A DNA stretch of 44,618 nucleotides from Flavobacteriaceae bacterium UBA3611 (GTDB lineage Bacteria; Bacteroidota; Bacteroidia; Flavobacteriales; Flavobacteriaceae): the NCBI GenBank assembly GCA_002375495.1, contig DFLU01000003.1, forward strand, positions 1-44,618, given 5' to 3'. Within the stretch, counting starts at the first letter, position 1. The number at the start of each line of letters is the position of its first letter. The position numbers were made by a program, and so were the translations under genes. Below the pieces are notes generated by a model. That model was not told the DNA's origin. It did not search any database and saw only the letters and a list, made by a program, of their open reading frames with translations. Below, in pieces: positions 9,740-18,809 of this stretch.

Positions 9740-9771
9740 CAAATTTATGAATTTAAACTAGCAACTCACAA
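9740..9771 (-). promoter_or_regulatory. Promoter of the nqr operon
   Basis: On the minus strand TAAATTTG (9740-9747) matches the Bacteroidota -7 box TAnnTTTG, with TTG (9769-9771) 21 bases upstream as a -33 element. It lies about 65 bases before the nqrA start. Confidence 0.65.
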
Positions 9772-9840
9772 TAATTACTTATAATTTTTTAAAGAATAAG
9801 GCTTCAAATTAAGACACTAAAAGAAGGCACAGAATTTGTT

Positions 9841-9848
9841 TATCTTTA
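9841..9848 (+). promoter_or_regulatory. Possible -7 box of the plug gene
   Basis: TATCTTTA differs from TAnnTTTG only in the last base and ends 21 bases before the ATG of the plug gene. No clear -33 TTG was found at the right distance. Confidence 0.4.
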
Positions 9849-9869
9849 GGCACTCAAAAAAAGTTATGT

Positions 9870-11123
9870 ATGTTTAAATTTATGAGCGTTGCGGTTGTGT
9901 TGCTAACCTTTTCTGCAAATATCATGGCCCAAAAAGCCCAAGAGGTGGTTCCTCCAGAATACATCAGCACCATCCAGTTTCGTGGTGGTAACCAAAACCT
10001 ACTTCCTATTATTAATTTAGGCGAACGACTACAAATTTCGTTTGATGCGCTGAACGGCCGAGAAGAAGATTTTTATTATAAAATAGACCATTTCAATTTC
10101 GACTGGACCCCGAGTGACCTCTCTAAAAATGAATATTTAGAAGGTTTTGATGAAGTTCGCATCGAAACTTATGAAAACTCTCTGAATACCCTCCAGATAT
10201 TTTCACATTACTTCCTTACCATCCCCAATCGTGAAACCCGTGGCATCACCAAGAGTGGAAACTACCTTATTACGTTTTATGACGACAACGGAATGGTTAT
10301 TTTTTCCCGCAAATTTATTGTCATGGAAAACATAGTAGGTGTGGCGGTAGACATCAAAAGGGCGCGCGACCTGCGCCGTATAAAGACCGATCAAGTGGTT
10401 CAGTTTGCGATTAATTCGCCTTCGCTGCTGCTTATCAACCCAAAAAGAAATGTAAAAACATTGGTGCTTCAAAATAGCAACCTAAAGACCGCCATTACTG
10501 ATCTGGTTCCGCAGTATACCATTGGCACAGAACTTATTTACAGATATGATAAAGAAGCTGCTTTTCCAGGTGGAAACGAGTTTTATAATTTCGACAATAA
10601 AGAAATACGGGGTGCGAACAGCACTATTAGACGGGTTGAATTAAACGATCTATACGAACATTACCTGTTTTCAGATATCGATCGCAGTGACCGACCATAC
10701 ACCTATAATCCCGACATTAACGGCGACTTTGTAATCCGTAATATTGATGCCCAAAACCAAAACATTGAGGCAGAATATGTAGTTGTTCACACAAATCTTT
10801 TGTATTATGAGCCTTTGGGCGATAAGGAAATTCATCTCTACGGAAATTTTAACAATTACACCATAGACGGAACCACCTACATGCGGTATAACAAAACCAC
10901 CGATAGCTACCAGAATGCACGCTTGTTCAAACAAGGTTTTTACAATTATAAATATGTATTGGTAGATCGAGACGGCTCGATAGACGAAGGCGCCATTAGC
11001 GGTGATTTCTGGGAAACCGAAAACGATTACACCGTGTTGGTGTACTACCGAGCACCAGGGGCACGTTTCGACCGGGTCATTGGTATTGGCCGTGGCAGCT
11101 CGACTAGAATTACCAATAATTAA
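9870..11123 (+). CDS. Type IX secretion system plug protein (DUF5103)
   Basis: The 417-residue protein matches the DUF5103 family. One member was identified in Flavobacterium johnsoniae as the periplasmic plug that closes the SprA translocon of the T9SS. Residues 1-20 are a signal peptide (start MFKFMSVAVVLLTFSANIMAQ). The body is beta-rich, with family-typical stretches such as YYKIDHFNFDWTPSDLSKNE (about 65-84), FPGGNEFYNFDNKEIRG (about 230-246) and a C-terminal YEPLGDKEIHLYGNFNNY (about 305-322). It is divergent from nqrA. An overlapping ATG four bases upstream is out of frame. The family call is firm; the plug role is from family knowledge. Confidence 0.88.
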   Translation: MFKFMSVAVVLLTFSANIMAQKAQEVVPPEYISTIQFRGGNQNLLPIINLGERLQISFDALNGREEDFYYKIDHFNFDWTPSDLSKNEYLEGFDEVRIETYENSLNTLQIFSHYFLTIPNRETRGITKSGNYLITFYDDNGMVIFSRKFIVMENIVGVAVDIKRARDLRRIKTDQVVQFAINSPSLLLINPKRNVKTLVLQNSNLKTAITDLVPQYTIGTELIYRYDKEAAFPGGNEFYNFDNKEIRGANSTIRRVELNDLYEHYLFSDIDRSDRPYTYNPDINGDFVIRNIDAQNQNIEAEYVVVHTNLLYYEPLGDKEIHLYGNFNNYTIDGTTYMRYNKTTDSYQNARLFKQGFYNYKYVLVDRDGSIDEGAISGDFWETENDYTVLVYYRAPGARFDRVIGIGRGSSTRITNN

Positions 11124-11127
11124 TTTC

Positions 11128-11135
11128 TACTTTTG
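11128..11135 (+). promoter_or_regulatory. -7 promoter box of the PLP decarboxylase gene
   Basis: TACTTTTG is a full match to TAnnTTTG, 45 bases before the ATG. It starts four bases after the end of the plug gene, so the decarboxylase is probably transcribed on its own. Confidence 0.55.
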
Positions 11136-11180
11136 TAAGAATGCAACCCATTTTTCTACTGAAGTACTTAATACAATCCC

Positions 11181-12569
11181 ATGCAGAACGAATTGGAGCT
11201 TTTTAACAAGCTCGCATCCAAACTTTTTGAAGCAGAACAAACAACTCCGGTGGCACCTCCAGTGCCTGCAGCCCAACTTTTTGATGAACTAGACATATCA
11301 TTAGACGAGCAGCCTGCGGCCGATTTCGAAGAAATCCTTGAGAAGTTGGTATTAAACACTCCTAGAACGGCTACACGACTATTCTTTAACCAATTATTTG
11401 GTGGCCGAAACCCGAAAGCGACGTTGGGAGACTTGCTAGCGGTTTTGCTTAATAATAGTATGTATACCTATAAAGTTGCCGGGCCTCAAGTGGGTGTTGA
11501 AAAAGAAATCTTAAGGCAAATTTGCAACCTGATTGGTTACCCAGAAACAAGCGACGGAACCTTTGCACCGGGTGGCTCTATGAGTAATTTTATGGCCATG
11601 GTTATGGCGCGAGATGCACATAACAAAAAAATAATTTCCCATGGAGTACAACAGAAATTGGTGTTGTACACCTCAGCAGAATCACACTACTCCATTCCAA
11701 AAAATGCTGCGCTTATGGGAGTAGGAAGAGAGCATGTTCGTTTTATTGAAGTTGATCGCTTCGGTAAAATGAAGCCATCAGCTTTGGCCGAGCAAATCGC
11801 TACTGATCTTGCAGATGGTTTTCACCCATTCTTTGTAAATGCAACGGCCGGAACCACTGTTCTAGGTGCTTTTGATGCCATAGAACCTTTGGCAGATATT
11901 TGCCAAAAACACAACCTTTGGTTACACGTAGACGGCGCCTACTGTGGAAGTGTAATTTTCAGTAAGACCTACAAACATCTTGTAAGCGGATTGGAGCGTG
12001 CAGATTCGTTTAGCGTGAACGCACATAAAATGATGGGCACTCCACTTACTTGCTCTATCATAGTGACCAAACACAAACAATTTTTACACCATTCGTTTAG
12101 TACCAACGCTGCGTATCTATACCAAACCGATGGCGACGATTACAACTTGGGGAAGACTTCCTTACAATGCGGAAGACGCAACGATGCCCTAAAATTTTGG
12201 ACCCTTTGGAAATCGGTAGGGACACGCGGACTCGAAACAATTGTAGATCAACAGTTCGAGTTGGCAACCGTGGCAAGGGACTACATAGAAAATCATCCCG
12301 ATTACACCCTGTACAGTTTTAACGATTCTATTTCGGTGTGTTTTAACTACAAAGGCATTCCTGCACAACAATTATGTACCGCACTCTACGAACAGGCAAC
12401 CCTTATGGTGGGCTACGGGACCTTTAACGATGATGAGTTTGTGCGTTTGGTGACCATAAACGCCGGAAACAACAAAGCTGATATTTTGAATTTCTTTAGC
12501 GTGCTAGAAGATTTTGTTTCTGAGAATGAAGTGATGCTTGCCTCTGAAGTTTCTTCTGAAACGTCCTAA
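11181..12569 (+). CDS. PLP-dependent group II amino acid decarboxylase
   Basis: This cytosolic PLP enzyme belongs to the glutamate/aspartate/cysteine-sulfinate decarboxylase group (pyridoxal-dependent decarboxylase, fold type I). The 462 residues show GGSMSNFMAMVMARD (131-145), the cofactor-stacking His in SAESHYS (H169), HVDGAYCGS with D251, and the Schiff-base lysine in NAHKMMG (K283). The size and K-containing motif fit the family well. The substrate cannot be read from sequence; aspartate, glutamate or cysteine sulfinate are the candidates. It has its own promoter and converges with purT, leaving 24 bases between the two stops. Confidence 0.88.
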   Translation: MQNELELFNKLASKLFEAEQTTPVAPPVPAAQLFDELDISLDEQPAADFEEILEKLVLNTPRTATRLFFNQLFGGRNPKATLGDLLAVLLNNSMYTYKVAGPQVGVEKEILRQICNLIGYPETSDGTFAPGGSMSNFMAMVMARDAHNKKIISHGVQQKLVLYTSAESHYSIPKNAALMGVGREHVRFIEVDRFGKMKPSALAEQIATDLADGFHPFFVNATAGTTVLGAFDAIEPLADICQKHNLWLHVDGAYCGSVIFSKTYKHLVSGLERADSFSVNAHKMMGTPLTCSIIVTKHKQFLHHSFSTNAAYLYQTDGDDYNLGKTSLQCGRRNDALKFWTLWKSVGTRGLETIVDQQFELATVARDYIENHPDYTLYSFNDSISVCFNYKGIPAQQLCTALYEQATLMVGYGTFNDDEFVRLVTINAGNNKADILNFFSVLEDFVSENEVMLASEVSSETS

Positions 12570-12593
12570 TTCATTAGAGTAGCTCCAATTACT

Positions 12594-13760
12594 TTACAAC
12601 TTTACTTCTACTGCAGCAGCCAGCTCTTTAGCTCGTTGGGTTACTTCGGAAACATCTGCTTCTAGCGAATCGTTCGTAAGCACGACACCCATGCGTCGAT
12701 ACGGTCTGGATGATGCCTTTCCGAATAATCTGAAATCAGTTTTTGACGCAGCAGCAACCTTTTCAATATTTGCATACGTAGGATTTTCTGAATGCCCCGA
12801 AGCCAGAATCACCGCACTGGCACCTATTTTTTCTTGGGTAATTTCAGCAATGGGAAGCCCTAGCACTGCCCGAAGGTGTAGTTCAAATTCATTGAAGTTT
12901 TGGGTATTTGCCAAGGTCACCATACCCGTATCATGTGGTCTTGGGGATAGCTCTGAAAAATAAACTCCATCGTCTCCCACAAAAAACTCGACTCCCCAAA
13001 TTCCGGCACCTCCTAAAGCTTCAGTTACTTTAGCAGCCATATCTTGCGAAGTTTTTAAATGAACTGCCTCCATCGTAGCTGGCTGCCAACTTTCTTGGTA
13101 ATCGCCCCGCTCTTGGCGATGACCGATTGGCGGACAAAACAAGGTGTTGCCATTTCGTTGCGTGACGGTAAGCAACGTAATTTCATAGTTAAAATTTATA
13201 AATGCCTCAACAATTACCTCAGCAACGTCACCGCGAGAACCTTCTTGCGAATACTGCCAGGCTTTTTCAATATCAGCTTCGGTTTTTATGGTACTCTGTC
13301 CTTTTCCGCTAGAAGACATCAACGGTTTTACCACACAGGGCATGCCTATTTCAGCAACTGCATTTTTTAAACTTTCCGCAGAAGTTGCATAGCGGTACGC
13401 GGCGGTTTTTAAACCGAGTTCTTTGGCAGCAAGATCTCGAATTGCCTTGCGATTCATGGTATAATTTGCAGCCTTTGCAGACGGAATCACCGTATATCCT
13501 CGTTCTTCATAGGCGTAAAAACGTTCGGTACGAATGGCTTCAATCTCTGGTACAATAAAGTCTGGTTGATATTTTTCAACCAAATCATCAAGCTGGGCGC
13601 CATCTAGCATATTGATTACCTCAGCGGCCTGTGCCACTTGCATGGCGGGGGCATTTGGGTAGCTATCTACAGCTATCACATATTGGCCCAGCCGTTGTGC
13701 TGCGATTACAAATTCTTTACCGAGTTCTCCAGAACCGAGGAGCAGTATTTTTGATTTCAT
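12594..13760 (-). CDS. purT: Formate-dependent phosphoribosylglycinamide formyltransferase
   Basis: PurT makes formyl-GAR from GAR, formate and ATP, step three of purine synthesis, without folate. The 388-residue ATP-grasp protein starts MKSKILLLGSGELGKEFVIA and shows VPEIEAIRTE (about 70-79), the Gly-rich ATP loop MSSSGKGQSTIK (about 148-159), and FFVGDDGVYFSELSPRPHDTG (about 256-276) with metal ligands. These are PurT-specific compared with PurK. It is monocistronic, with a promoter box 30 bases upstream. No intrinsic terminator is visible in the 24 bases before the decarboxylase stop. Confidence 0.96.
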   Translation of the reverse strand: MKSKILLLGSGELGKEFVIAAQRLGQYVIAVDSYPNAPAMQVAQAAEVINMLDGAQLDDLVEKYQPDFIVPEIEAIRTERFYAYEERGYTVIPSAKAANYTMNRKAIRDLAAKELGLKTAAYRYATSAESLKNAVAEIGMPCVVKPLMSSSGKGQSTIKTEADIEKAWQYSQEGSRGDVAEVIVEAFINFNYEITLLTVTQRNGNTLFCPPIGHRQERGDYQESWQPATMEAVHLKTSQDMAAKVTEALGGAGIWGVEFFVGDDGVYFSELSPRPHDTGMVTLANTQNFNEFELHLRAVLGLPIAEITQEKIGASAVILASGHSENPTYANIEKVAAASKTDFRLFGKASSRPYRRMGVVLTNDSLEADVSEVTQRAKELAAAVEVKL

Positions 13761-13789
13761 AAAGCTATTTTATTCATCATTTGGTTTCA

Positions 13790-13797
13790 CAAAGATA
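13790..13797 (-). promoter_or_regulatory. -7 promoter box of purT
   Basis: On the minus strand TATCTTTG matches TAnnTTTG exactly, 29 bases before the purT ATG. No TTG was found at the usual -33 distance. A perfect 8-bp inverted repeat (13831-13838 with 13844-13851) lies about 35 bases further upstream and could hold an operator, though nothing else supports this. Confidence 0.5.
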
Positions 13798-14163
13798 ACA
13801 TATCGTATTCCGAATTGTAAACCGTTGCATTTTTTAGTTGAATACTAAAAAAGTAGAAAAAATTTAAATTTCTAGCGTTTTGATAGGGTACTACTGATAC
13901 TCGTAGCTCACATTCAATTATGGACACGAGTACTTTGAAAAAACACCTGCTAACATGGTAAAGACTTGCAAGTGACTTATTATTAACGTAGTTTTAGTAT
14001 CTATTCAGGAGCGGTTCAATGAATAAATAATACCGCAAGAAACAACATTCTTAACCCAAATTTGGCGGCTGACTTATATATTGTCAGTGTGCAAACCGAA
14101 CGTGGTGCAACTACTTAAAAACTAGTTGTGCGTTAACCGCTTATAACCACCTAACACCAACCT
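13798..14163. other. Intergenic region without a gene; several inverted repeats
   Basis: No open frame of convincing length or codon pattern lies here on either strand. It contains three inverted repeats: TTTTTAGT/ACTAAAAA (13831-13851), CTGAC/GTCAG (14069-14087) and a bulged stem with about 12 pairs at 14099-14134. It ends at the terminator at 14164. A small RNA reading toward that terminator is possible, but no full promoter match was found on the plus strand. Confidence 0.5.
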
Positions 14164-14198
14164 AAAAACCCGCTCATATATTATGAACGGGTTTTTTA
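14164..14198. terminator. Terminator after the aminotransferase gene, U-rich on both strands
   Basis: Arms AAACCCGCTCAT and ATGAACGGGTTT pair over 12 positions with one mismatch around an ATATT loop. The A run on one side and T run on the other make it usable in both directions. It lies 18 bases past the aminotransferase stop. Confidence 0.85.
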
Positions 14199-14215
14199 AT
14201 GACTACTATTTCTAG

Positions 14216-15406
14216 TTAAGAAAGTGCTTCTTTTATTCGTTTGAGAGCTTCTTTAATATCTGCTTCGGAAGCAGCATAGCTAATTCGGATACAGTTAGGA
14301 TCTCCAAAAGCTTCACCCGTTACGGTGGCAACATTGGCTTCTTCTAACAAATACAGGGAGAAATCTGATGCAGTTTCTATTTTTCTTCCGCGCAGGGTCT
14401 TTCCGAAGTAATATGAAATATCAGGAAATACATAAAAAGCACCTTCTGGTTCGTTGTTCTTCACACCGGGAATTTCGGCAAGTAAATCTAGAATCAGTGA
14501 ACGGCGTTGTTTAAACGCATCTACCATATACTTAATTTTACTCGGCGGATTCTCCAATGCCGTAATCACAGCCCGTTGCGCAATACAGTTGGCACCGCTC
14601 GTAACCTGGCCTTGCATCTTGTTGCAGGCGCGCGCGATGTATTCTGGGCCACCCATATACCCAATGCGCCAACCCGTCATAGAAAATGCCTTAGAAACAC
14701 CGTTTACCGTCACCGTTCGGTCGTACATATCGTCAAACTGTGCCATAGAGGCATGGGGGGCATCGGTAAAATTAATATGCTCGTAAATTTCGTCACTCAC
14801 CACGATAATATTGGGATACTTCACCAAAACATCGGCAAGGGCCCTTAATTCGTCTGCACTATACACAGAGCCGCTAGGGTTACAGGGAGAGCTATACACC
14901 ATCATCTTTGTTTTTGGGGTAATGGCTGCTTCGAGTGCTTGCGGGGTCACTTTAAAATCGCTTTCGATGGTAGTTTTTATTTCAACGGGAACACCACCGG
15001 CTACTTTACTAATGTCTGCGTAACTTACCCAATACGGTGCTGGCAAAAGCACTTCGTCTCCTTCGTTCAATAAAACTTGTGCTAAGTTTGCCAACGTTTG
15101 TTTTGCCCCTGTAGAGACTACAATTTGAGCGGGCGTGTACGTAAGGTTGTTATCGCGTTTAAACTTAAGGGCAATGGCTTCTTTGAGCTCTACATACCCA
15201 TCTACTGGCGTATAACTGTGGTAGTCGTCTTCAACTGCTTTTATCGCTGCCTCTTTTACAAACTCGGGTATTGTAAAATCTGGTTCGCCCAAACTAAGGC
15301 CAATTATATCTTTTCCGGCGGCACGAAGTTCTCTAGCCTTCGCCGCCATGGCCAATGTTGCAGAAGTGGCCATATTGTTTACGCGGTCAGAAAGTTGTTT
15401 ATTCAT
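14216..15406 (-). CDS. Class I PLP-dependent aminotransferase, aspartate aminotransferase type
   Basis: The protein has 396 residues of fold-type I aminotransferase. It shows GLSLGEPDFTIP (36-47), YSSPCNPSGSVYS with the conserved Asn (171-183), SDEIYEH (204-210), the PLP lysine in VNGVSKAFSMTGWRIGY (K239), and a C-terminal CIRISYA carrying the substrate-carboxylate Arg. This is the subgroup (I-gamma) of aspartate and prephenate aminotransferases, so aspartate:2-oxoglutarate transfer is the best guess. The start lies five bases after the desaturase stop, so the two genes form one minus-strand unit. Confidence 0.9.
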   Translation of the reverse strand: MNKQLSDRVNNMATSATLAMAAKARELRAAGKDIIGLSLGEPDFTIPEFVKEAAIKAVEDDYHSYTPVDGYVELKEAIALKFKRDNNLTYTPAQIVVSTGAKQTLANLAQVLLNEGDEVLLPAPYWVSYADISKVAGGVPVEIKTTIESDFKVTPQALEAAITPKTKMMVYSSPCNPSGSVYSADELRALADVLVKYPNIIVVSDEIYEHINFTDAPHASMAQFDDMYDRTVTVNGVSKAFSMTGWRIGYMGGPEYIARACNKMQGQVTSGANCIAQRAVITALENPPSKIKYMVDAFKQRRSLILDLLAEIPGVKNNEPEGAFYVFPDISYYFGKTLRGRKIETASDFSLYLLEEANVATVTGEAFGDPNCIRISYAASEADIKEALKRIKEALS

Positions 15407-15411
15407 AGTTG

Positions 15412-16539
15412 TTAAGCAGAGATGGCGGGATTCATACCCATTTGTTTTAAATGTTTAAAATGTGCTACAATTGCACTTCGGGTTGTTTCGTATTCGTGGT
15501 ACGGCAGATTAAATTCGAGTGCTGTGTTACGAACAATTTCTGAAATTTTAGTGTAATGAACGTGGCTTATGTTCGGAAAAATGTGGTGCTCGACCTGATG
15601 GTTCAATCCGCCCGTAAACCAATTCATCAATTTATTTTTAGTGCTGAAATTTACCGTGGTGAATAACTGATGGATAGCCCATGTGTTTTTCATATTTCCA
15701 GTATTGTCTGGCAACGGCATTTGGGTATCGCCTACCACGTGTGCCAATTGGAATACCACACTTAAGATAAGCCCGGCAATGTAGTGCATCAAGAAAAAAC
15801 CGATTAAAATTTTCCACCACGCAATATTGAAGAACAAGATGGGAAGTACAATCCAAACCGTTACATAAATAGCTTTGGTAATTAAAAGGGTAGTCCACTG
15901 TATTGCAGGTTTAGGCATTTTGCCGTACGCCAATTTTTTCTTTAGATATCTTTTTGTTTGTTTGAAATCTGATGTAAGCATCCAATTGAAGGTAAGCAAG
16001 CCATACAGAAAAATACTGTAGTAATGCTGAAATTTATGGAAACGGTACCATTTGCCGTGTTCAGAAAATCGAATAATTCGCCCGGCGTCAAGATCTTCAT
16101 CATGCCCATGGATATTTGTATAGGTATGGTGCAACACATTGTGTTGTACCTGCCAATTATATACGTTACCTGCTAAGATATAGATACTGCCTCCCAGTAT
16201 TTTATTGATCCATTTTTTAGACGAATAAGAGCCGTGATTGGCATCGTGCATTACATTCATGCCCACACCAGCCATACCTACTCCCATGACGATGGTTAAT
16301 AGGATTTGCGCCCAAGTTGGGAGGTTTAGGGTAAGTAATAAAAAATAAGGTGACAGGTATAAGGAAAACATTACCACCGTTTTAAGGTGTAACTTCCAGT
16401 TACCTGTTCTAGCAATATCGTTCTCTTTGAAATAACTGTTCACACGCTTATTAAGGGTGCGAAAAAACTTGGCAGAATCGATACGGGAAAATTTAACTTG
16501 AGGAGTATTCACAACTTGAGATTTACCATCAGAACACAT
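15412..16539 (-). CDS. Membrane fatty acid desaturase (acyl-lipid or acyl-CoA type)
   Basis: This integral membrane di-iron desaturase introduces double bonds into membrane acyl chains using O2. All three histidine boxes are present: HDANH (98-102), HNVLHH (133-138) and HQVEHH (314-319). The Q-x-x-HH form of the last box is typical of the linoleoyl-CoA and front-end desaturase group. The hydrophobic helices at about 53-72, 78-95 and 220-268 fit. At 375 residues it has the usual length. It shares a 101-base intergenic region with the divergent rsmG, and TACTTTAG on the minus strand there is a near-match -7 box. It probably acts in membrane fluidity at low temperature. Confidence 0.92.
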   Translation of the reverse strand: MCSDGKSQVVNTPQVKFSRIDSAKFFRTLNKRVNSYFKENDIARTGNWKLHLKTVVMFSLYLSPYFLLLTLNLPTWAQILLTIVMGVGMAGVGMNVMHDANHGSYSSKKWINKILGGSIYILAGNVYNWQVQHNVLHHTYTNIHGHDEDLDAGRIIRFSEHGKWYRFHKFQHYYSIFLYGLLTFNWMLTSDFKQTKRYLKKKLAYGKMPKPAIQWTTLLITKAIYVTVWIVLPILFFNIAWWKILIGFFLMHYIAGLILSVVFQLAHVVGDTQMPLPDNTGNMKNTWAIHQLFTTVNFSTKNKLMNWFTGGLNHQVEHHIFPNISHVHYTKISEIVRNTALEFNLPYHEYETTRSAIVAHFKHLKQMGMNPAISA

Positions 16540-16616
16540 CTGAATTTTGAACCGCTAAAGTACGCATTGTAAACCAAAAACAGTCCACAGGTTTTAAAAA
16601 GTTATGAAAGAAGCAC

Positions 16617-16624
16617 TACTTTTG
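16617..16624 (+). promoter_or_regulatory. -7 promoter box of rsmG
   Basis: TACTTTTG matches TAnnTTTG and lies 16 bases before the ATG. The -33 region has GTT rather than TTG. Confidence 0.5.
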
Positions 16625-16640
16625 CACCTTATATCTATTT

Positions 16641-17279
16641 ATGGAAATTATTGAACACTACTTCCCACAACTTACTGAGGCGCAAAAACTTCAGTTTAAA
16701 AAATTAGAAGTACTCTATAACGAATGGAATTTAAAAATAAACGTTGTTTCCAGAAAAGACATAGACGAACTCTACCTAAGGCATGTATTACACTCTTTAG
16801 GAATTGCGAAGGTGGTTACGTTTCTTCCGGGCACTAAGATATTGGATGTAGGTACGGGGGGTGGATTTCCTGGAATCCCGTTGGCGATATTATTTCCTGA
16901 AGTACACTTTCATTTGGTAGATAGTATCGGCAAAAAAATAAAAGTAGTGCAAGAGGTGGCAGCGGGACTTCAGCTCGAAAACGTTACGATTACCAATGCC
17001 CGAGTAGAAACAGTTTCAGGCAACTACGATTTTATAGTGAGCAGAGCTGTGGCTCAAATGGAAACCTTTGTGCATTGGGTAAAAGGAAAGGTTGCCAAGA
17101 CCAGCAAGCATGCGTTAAAAAACGGAATCCTATATTTAAAAGGAGGCGATCTGTCTGAAGAATTACAGAATTTCCCGAAAGCCACTATTTACAAACTCCC
17201 AGAATACTTTACCGAAGAATTTTTCGACACTAAAACCGTGGTACACTTACCCTTAAAATATAAAAAGTTAAACGCATAA
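16641..17279 (+). CDS. rsmG: 16S rRNA (guanine-N7)-methyltransferase RsmG
   Basis: RsmG (GidB) methylates G527 of 16S rRNA using SAM. The 212-residue protein is of normal length. The SAM-binding motif ILDVGTGGGFPGIPLAI lies at about 69-85, and the family segment YNEWNLKINVVSRKDIDELY at about 26-45. SRAVAQMETFVHW (about 133-145) is also typical. It is a single-gene transcript with a nearby promoter box and a strong terminator. Confidence 0.97.
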   Translation: MEIIEHYFPQLTEAQKLQFKKLEVLYNEWNLKINVVSRKDIDELYLRHVLHSLGIAKVVTFLPGTKILDVGTGGGFPGIPLAILFPEVHFHLVDSIGKKIKVVQEVAAGLQLENVTITNARVETVSGNYDFIVSRAVAQMETFVHWVKGKVAKTSKHALKNGILYLKGGDLSEELQNFPKATIYKLPEYFTEEFFDTKTVVHLPLKYKKLNA

Positions 17280-17309
17280 AAAAAGGCTCCATTTCTGGAG
17301 CCTTTTTTT
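17277..17309. terminator. Bidirectional terminator between rsmG and the T9SS Omp28 fragment
   Basis: The perfect 6-bp GC stem GGCTCC/GGAGCC (17285-17290 with 17297-17302) extends through an A run on the left and a T run on the right, so it can stop transcription from both converging genes. Confidence 0.9.
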
Positions 17310-17326
17310 AATATAAACTTTAACAA

Positions 17327-18520
17327 TTATCGATTAATCACAAATTTTTCAGTTTGCACGCTTGCTCCGTTTGTAATTTTAACAAAGTAGGTACCCGCTT
17401 GCAATGATGTAACATTCACCTCTTGTGATGAAGAGATATTAGCAAGCTCGATGAGTTTCTTTCCAAGGATATCAAATACTTGAACAGTAGCGTTCTCAGC
17501 ATTTTGTACATTTAGCACATTGGTAGCTGGATTTGGAAAAATAGACACCCCTTGTAGATTGTTGTCGGAAACACCCAACACTCCATCTAATCTGAAATTA
17601 CCTACAAAGGTGCTTCCAAAATTTGAGTTGGTCTCGTTACGGAATATAATATCATTATTCGCATCGCGAAGTCTGATAAAATATTGTCCATTATCACCAC
17701 TATCTGTTAAAATAAATCGGAAACAATCCATTTCAGGGATGCTAAAATCTACATTAACAGTTTCTCCTGAGGCGTAAGGCCCTCCACTTTGCACAACATC
17801 TCCATTTGAATTTAATATATTCCAAGTTACTTCATCTCCATCATCATCTAACGCCATATATAGGTTGAGTAGAGAAGTATATTCATTTGTAATTTCACCA
17901 AATGTATTAGTAGCACTATTGTTAGAATTATCTTCATCATTAGGAATTGATATGTCGACAGTGTTATTAGATTGTAAGGTATACGGAATAGGGTCTAAAA
18001 CAATCTCTTCAGTTTCATATTCGCTCAAGCTTCCAGTCCAATTATAAGTTTCTGTAGCACCACCATTAATTGAATAGTCTATAGCAACAGATGTTAATGT
18101 GTTGTTTCCACGATTCTGTATCGTAACAGTAGGACCGTAATCTTGTCCGCACTGATCATCAAGCTCAACATCAGATGCTACCAAAACATCATTATTAAAA
18201 GGTAAATTCGTAAACGTCGGTTTTGCTCCATTACCGCTTATGATTTCTTGTTGTGTTTCTGTCATGAAAACTACAATCTCAAGATCTTCTAATGGTACTG
18301 GAACACCATTATAGTTTGCAGGAACTGTATATGTATAATTTTCATCAATTAAAGTTCCTGTTGTAGTTGGTGAAACATCGTCTCCCCACTGGCCAGTAAT
18401 TAAATGAACCAAACGGTGCTGGTGCACATATTGGTTGCCCATACCTCCACCTGTTTGTGGTCCTAAGGTATTGTTCTGCAATAATGCTACGTTCAATTTA
18501 TTGGTAGCCTGCGGACTATC
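17327..18520 (-). pseudogene. 5'-truncated Omp28-related protein with C-terminal T9SS sorting domain
   Basis: The frame is open from 17327 up to a stop at 18545-18547, but the only start is a TTG at 18496 with no signal peptide after it. The first residues (ATNKLNVALLQNNTLGPQTG, then YVHQHRLVHLITGQWGDDVS) look like the middle of an Omp28-type protein. The signal peptide and N-terminal half are therefore missing. Next come beta-rich repeats (about 105-290), and the last 75 residues are a type A T9SS sorting domain (IFPNPATNVLNV, GTYFVKITNG, KFVINR). An Omp28 C-terminal piece on the opposite strand abuts its broken end. Loss by inversion or deletion is inferred; an assembly join is the alternative. 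Confidence 0.75.
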
Positions 18521-18735
18521 ATGATGACGTACTAAGGGCTTCTCTTACCGATATCTTCGGAAATAATATTTCAGCAACCTCTGCGTTAGACGAATACACT
18601 ACCAGCTTGAGCACGCAGATTTCAGCCGATTATGTAGTTGAAAATTTAAAATTGGTGGTTATGGTAACTGAAGAAGACAATACGACGGTGAACTCTCAAT
18701 ATGCCCACGTGAATGAAACAAAAGGATACGAATAA
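18508..18735 (+). pseudogene. C-terminal fragment of a second Omp28-like protein
   Basis: The plus frame is open from 18508, after a TAG, to a TAA at 18733-18735. It has no start codon until deep inside the reading frame. The translation beginning YHDDVLRASLTDIFGNNIS and running through LVVMVTEEDNTTVNSQYAHV to KGYE fits the C-terminal end of an Omp28 lipoprotein. It parallels the YVHQHRLVHLITGQWGDDVS region of the opposite fragment. It has no T9SS domain. Only about 73 residues remain and the upstream part is replaced by the head of the minus-strand fragment. It ends 18 bases before a strong terminator, which suggests the natural 3' end of its gene is intact. Confidence 0.7.
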
Positions 18736-18752
18736 GTAACTTTTCGCTTTAT

Positions 18753-18791
18753 AAAAATGCCCCTACCTTAAATTTGGCAGGGGCATTTTTT
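18753..18791. terminator. Bidirectional terminator before the pruA 3' end
   Basis: The 11-bp perfect arms AAAATGCCCCT (18754-18764) and AGGGGCATTTT (18779-18789) are flanked by an A run and a T run. It serves pruA on the minus strand and the Omp28 remnant on the plus strand. Confidence 0.9.
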
Positions 18792-18809
18792 ATTTTATTG
18801 ATAGCTCCA

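Noticed and set aside
18496..18496. TTG at 18496 as the true start of the Omp28 protein
   Set aside because: No signal peptide follows although a T9SS sorting domain is present at the other end, and the residues after it are internal family sequence.
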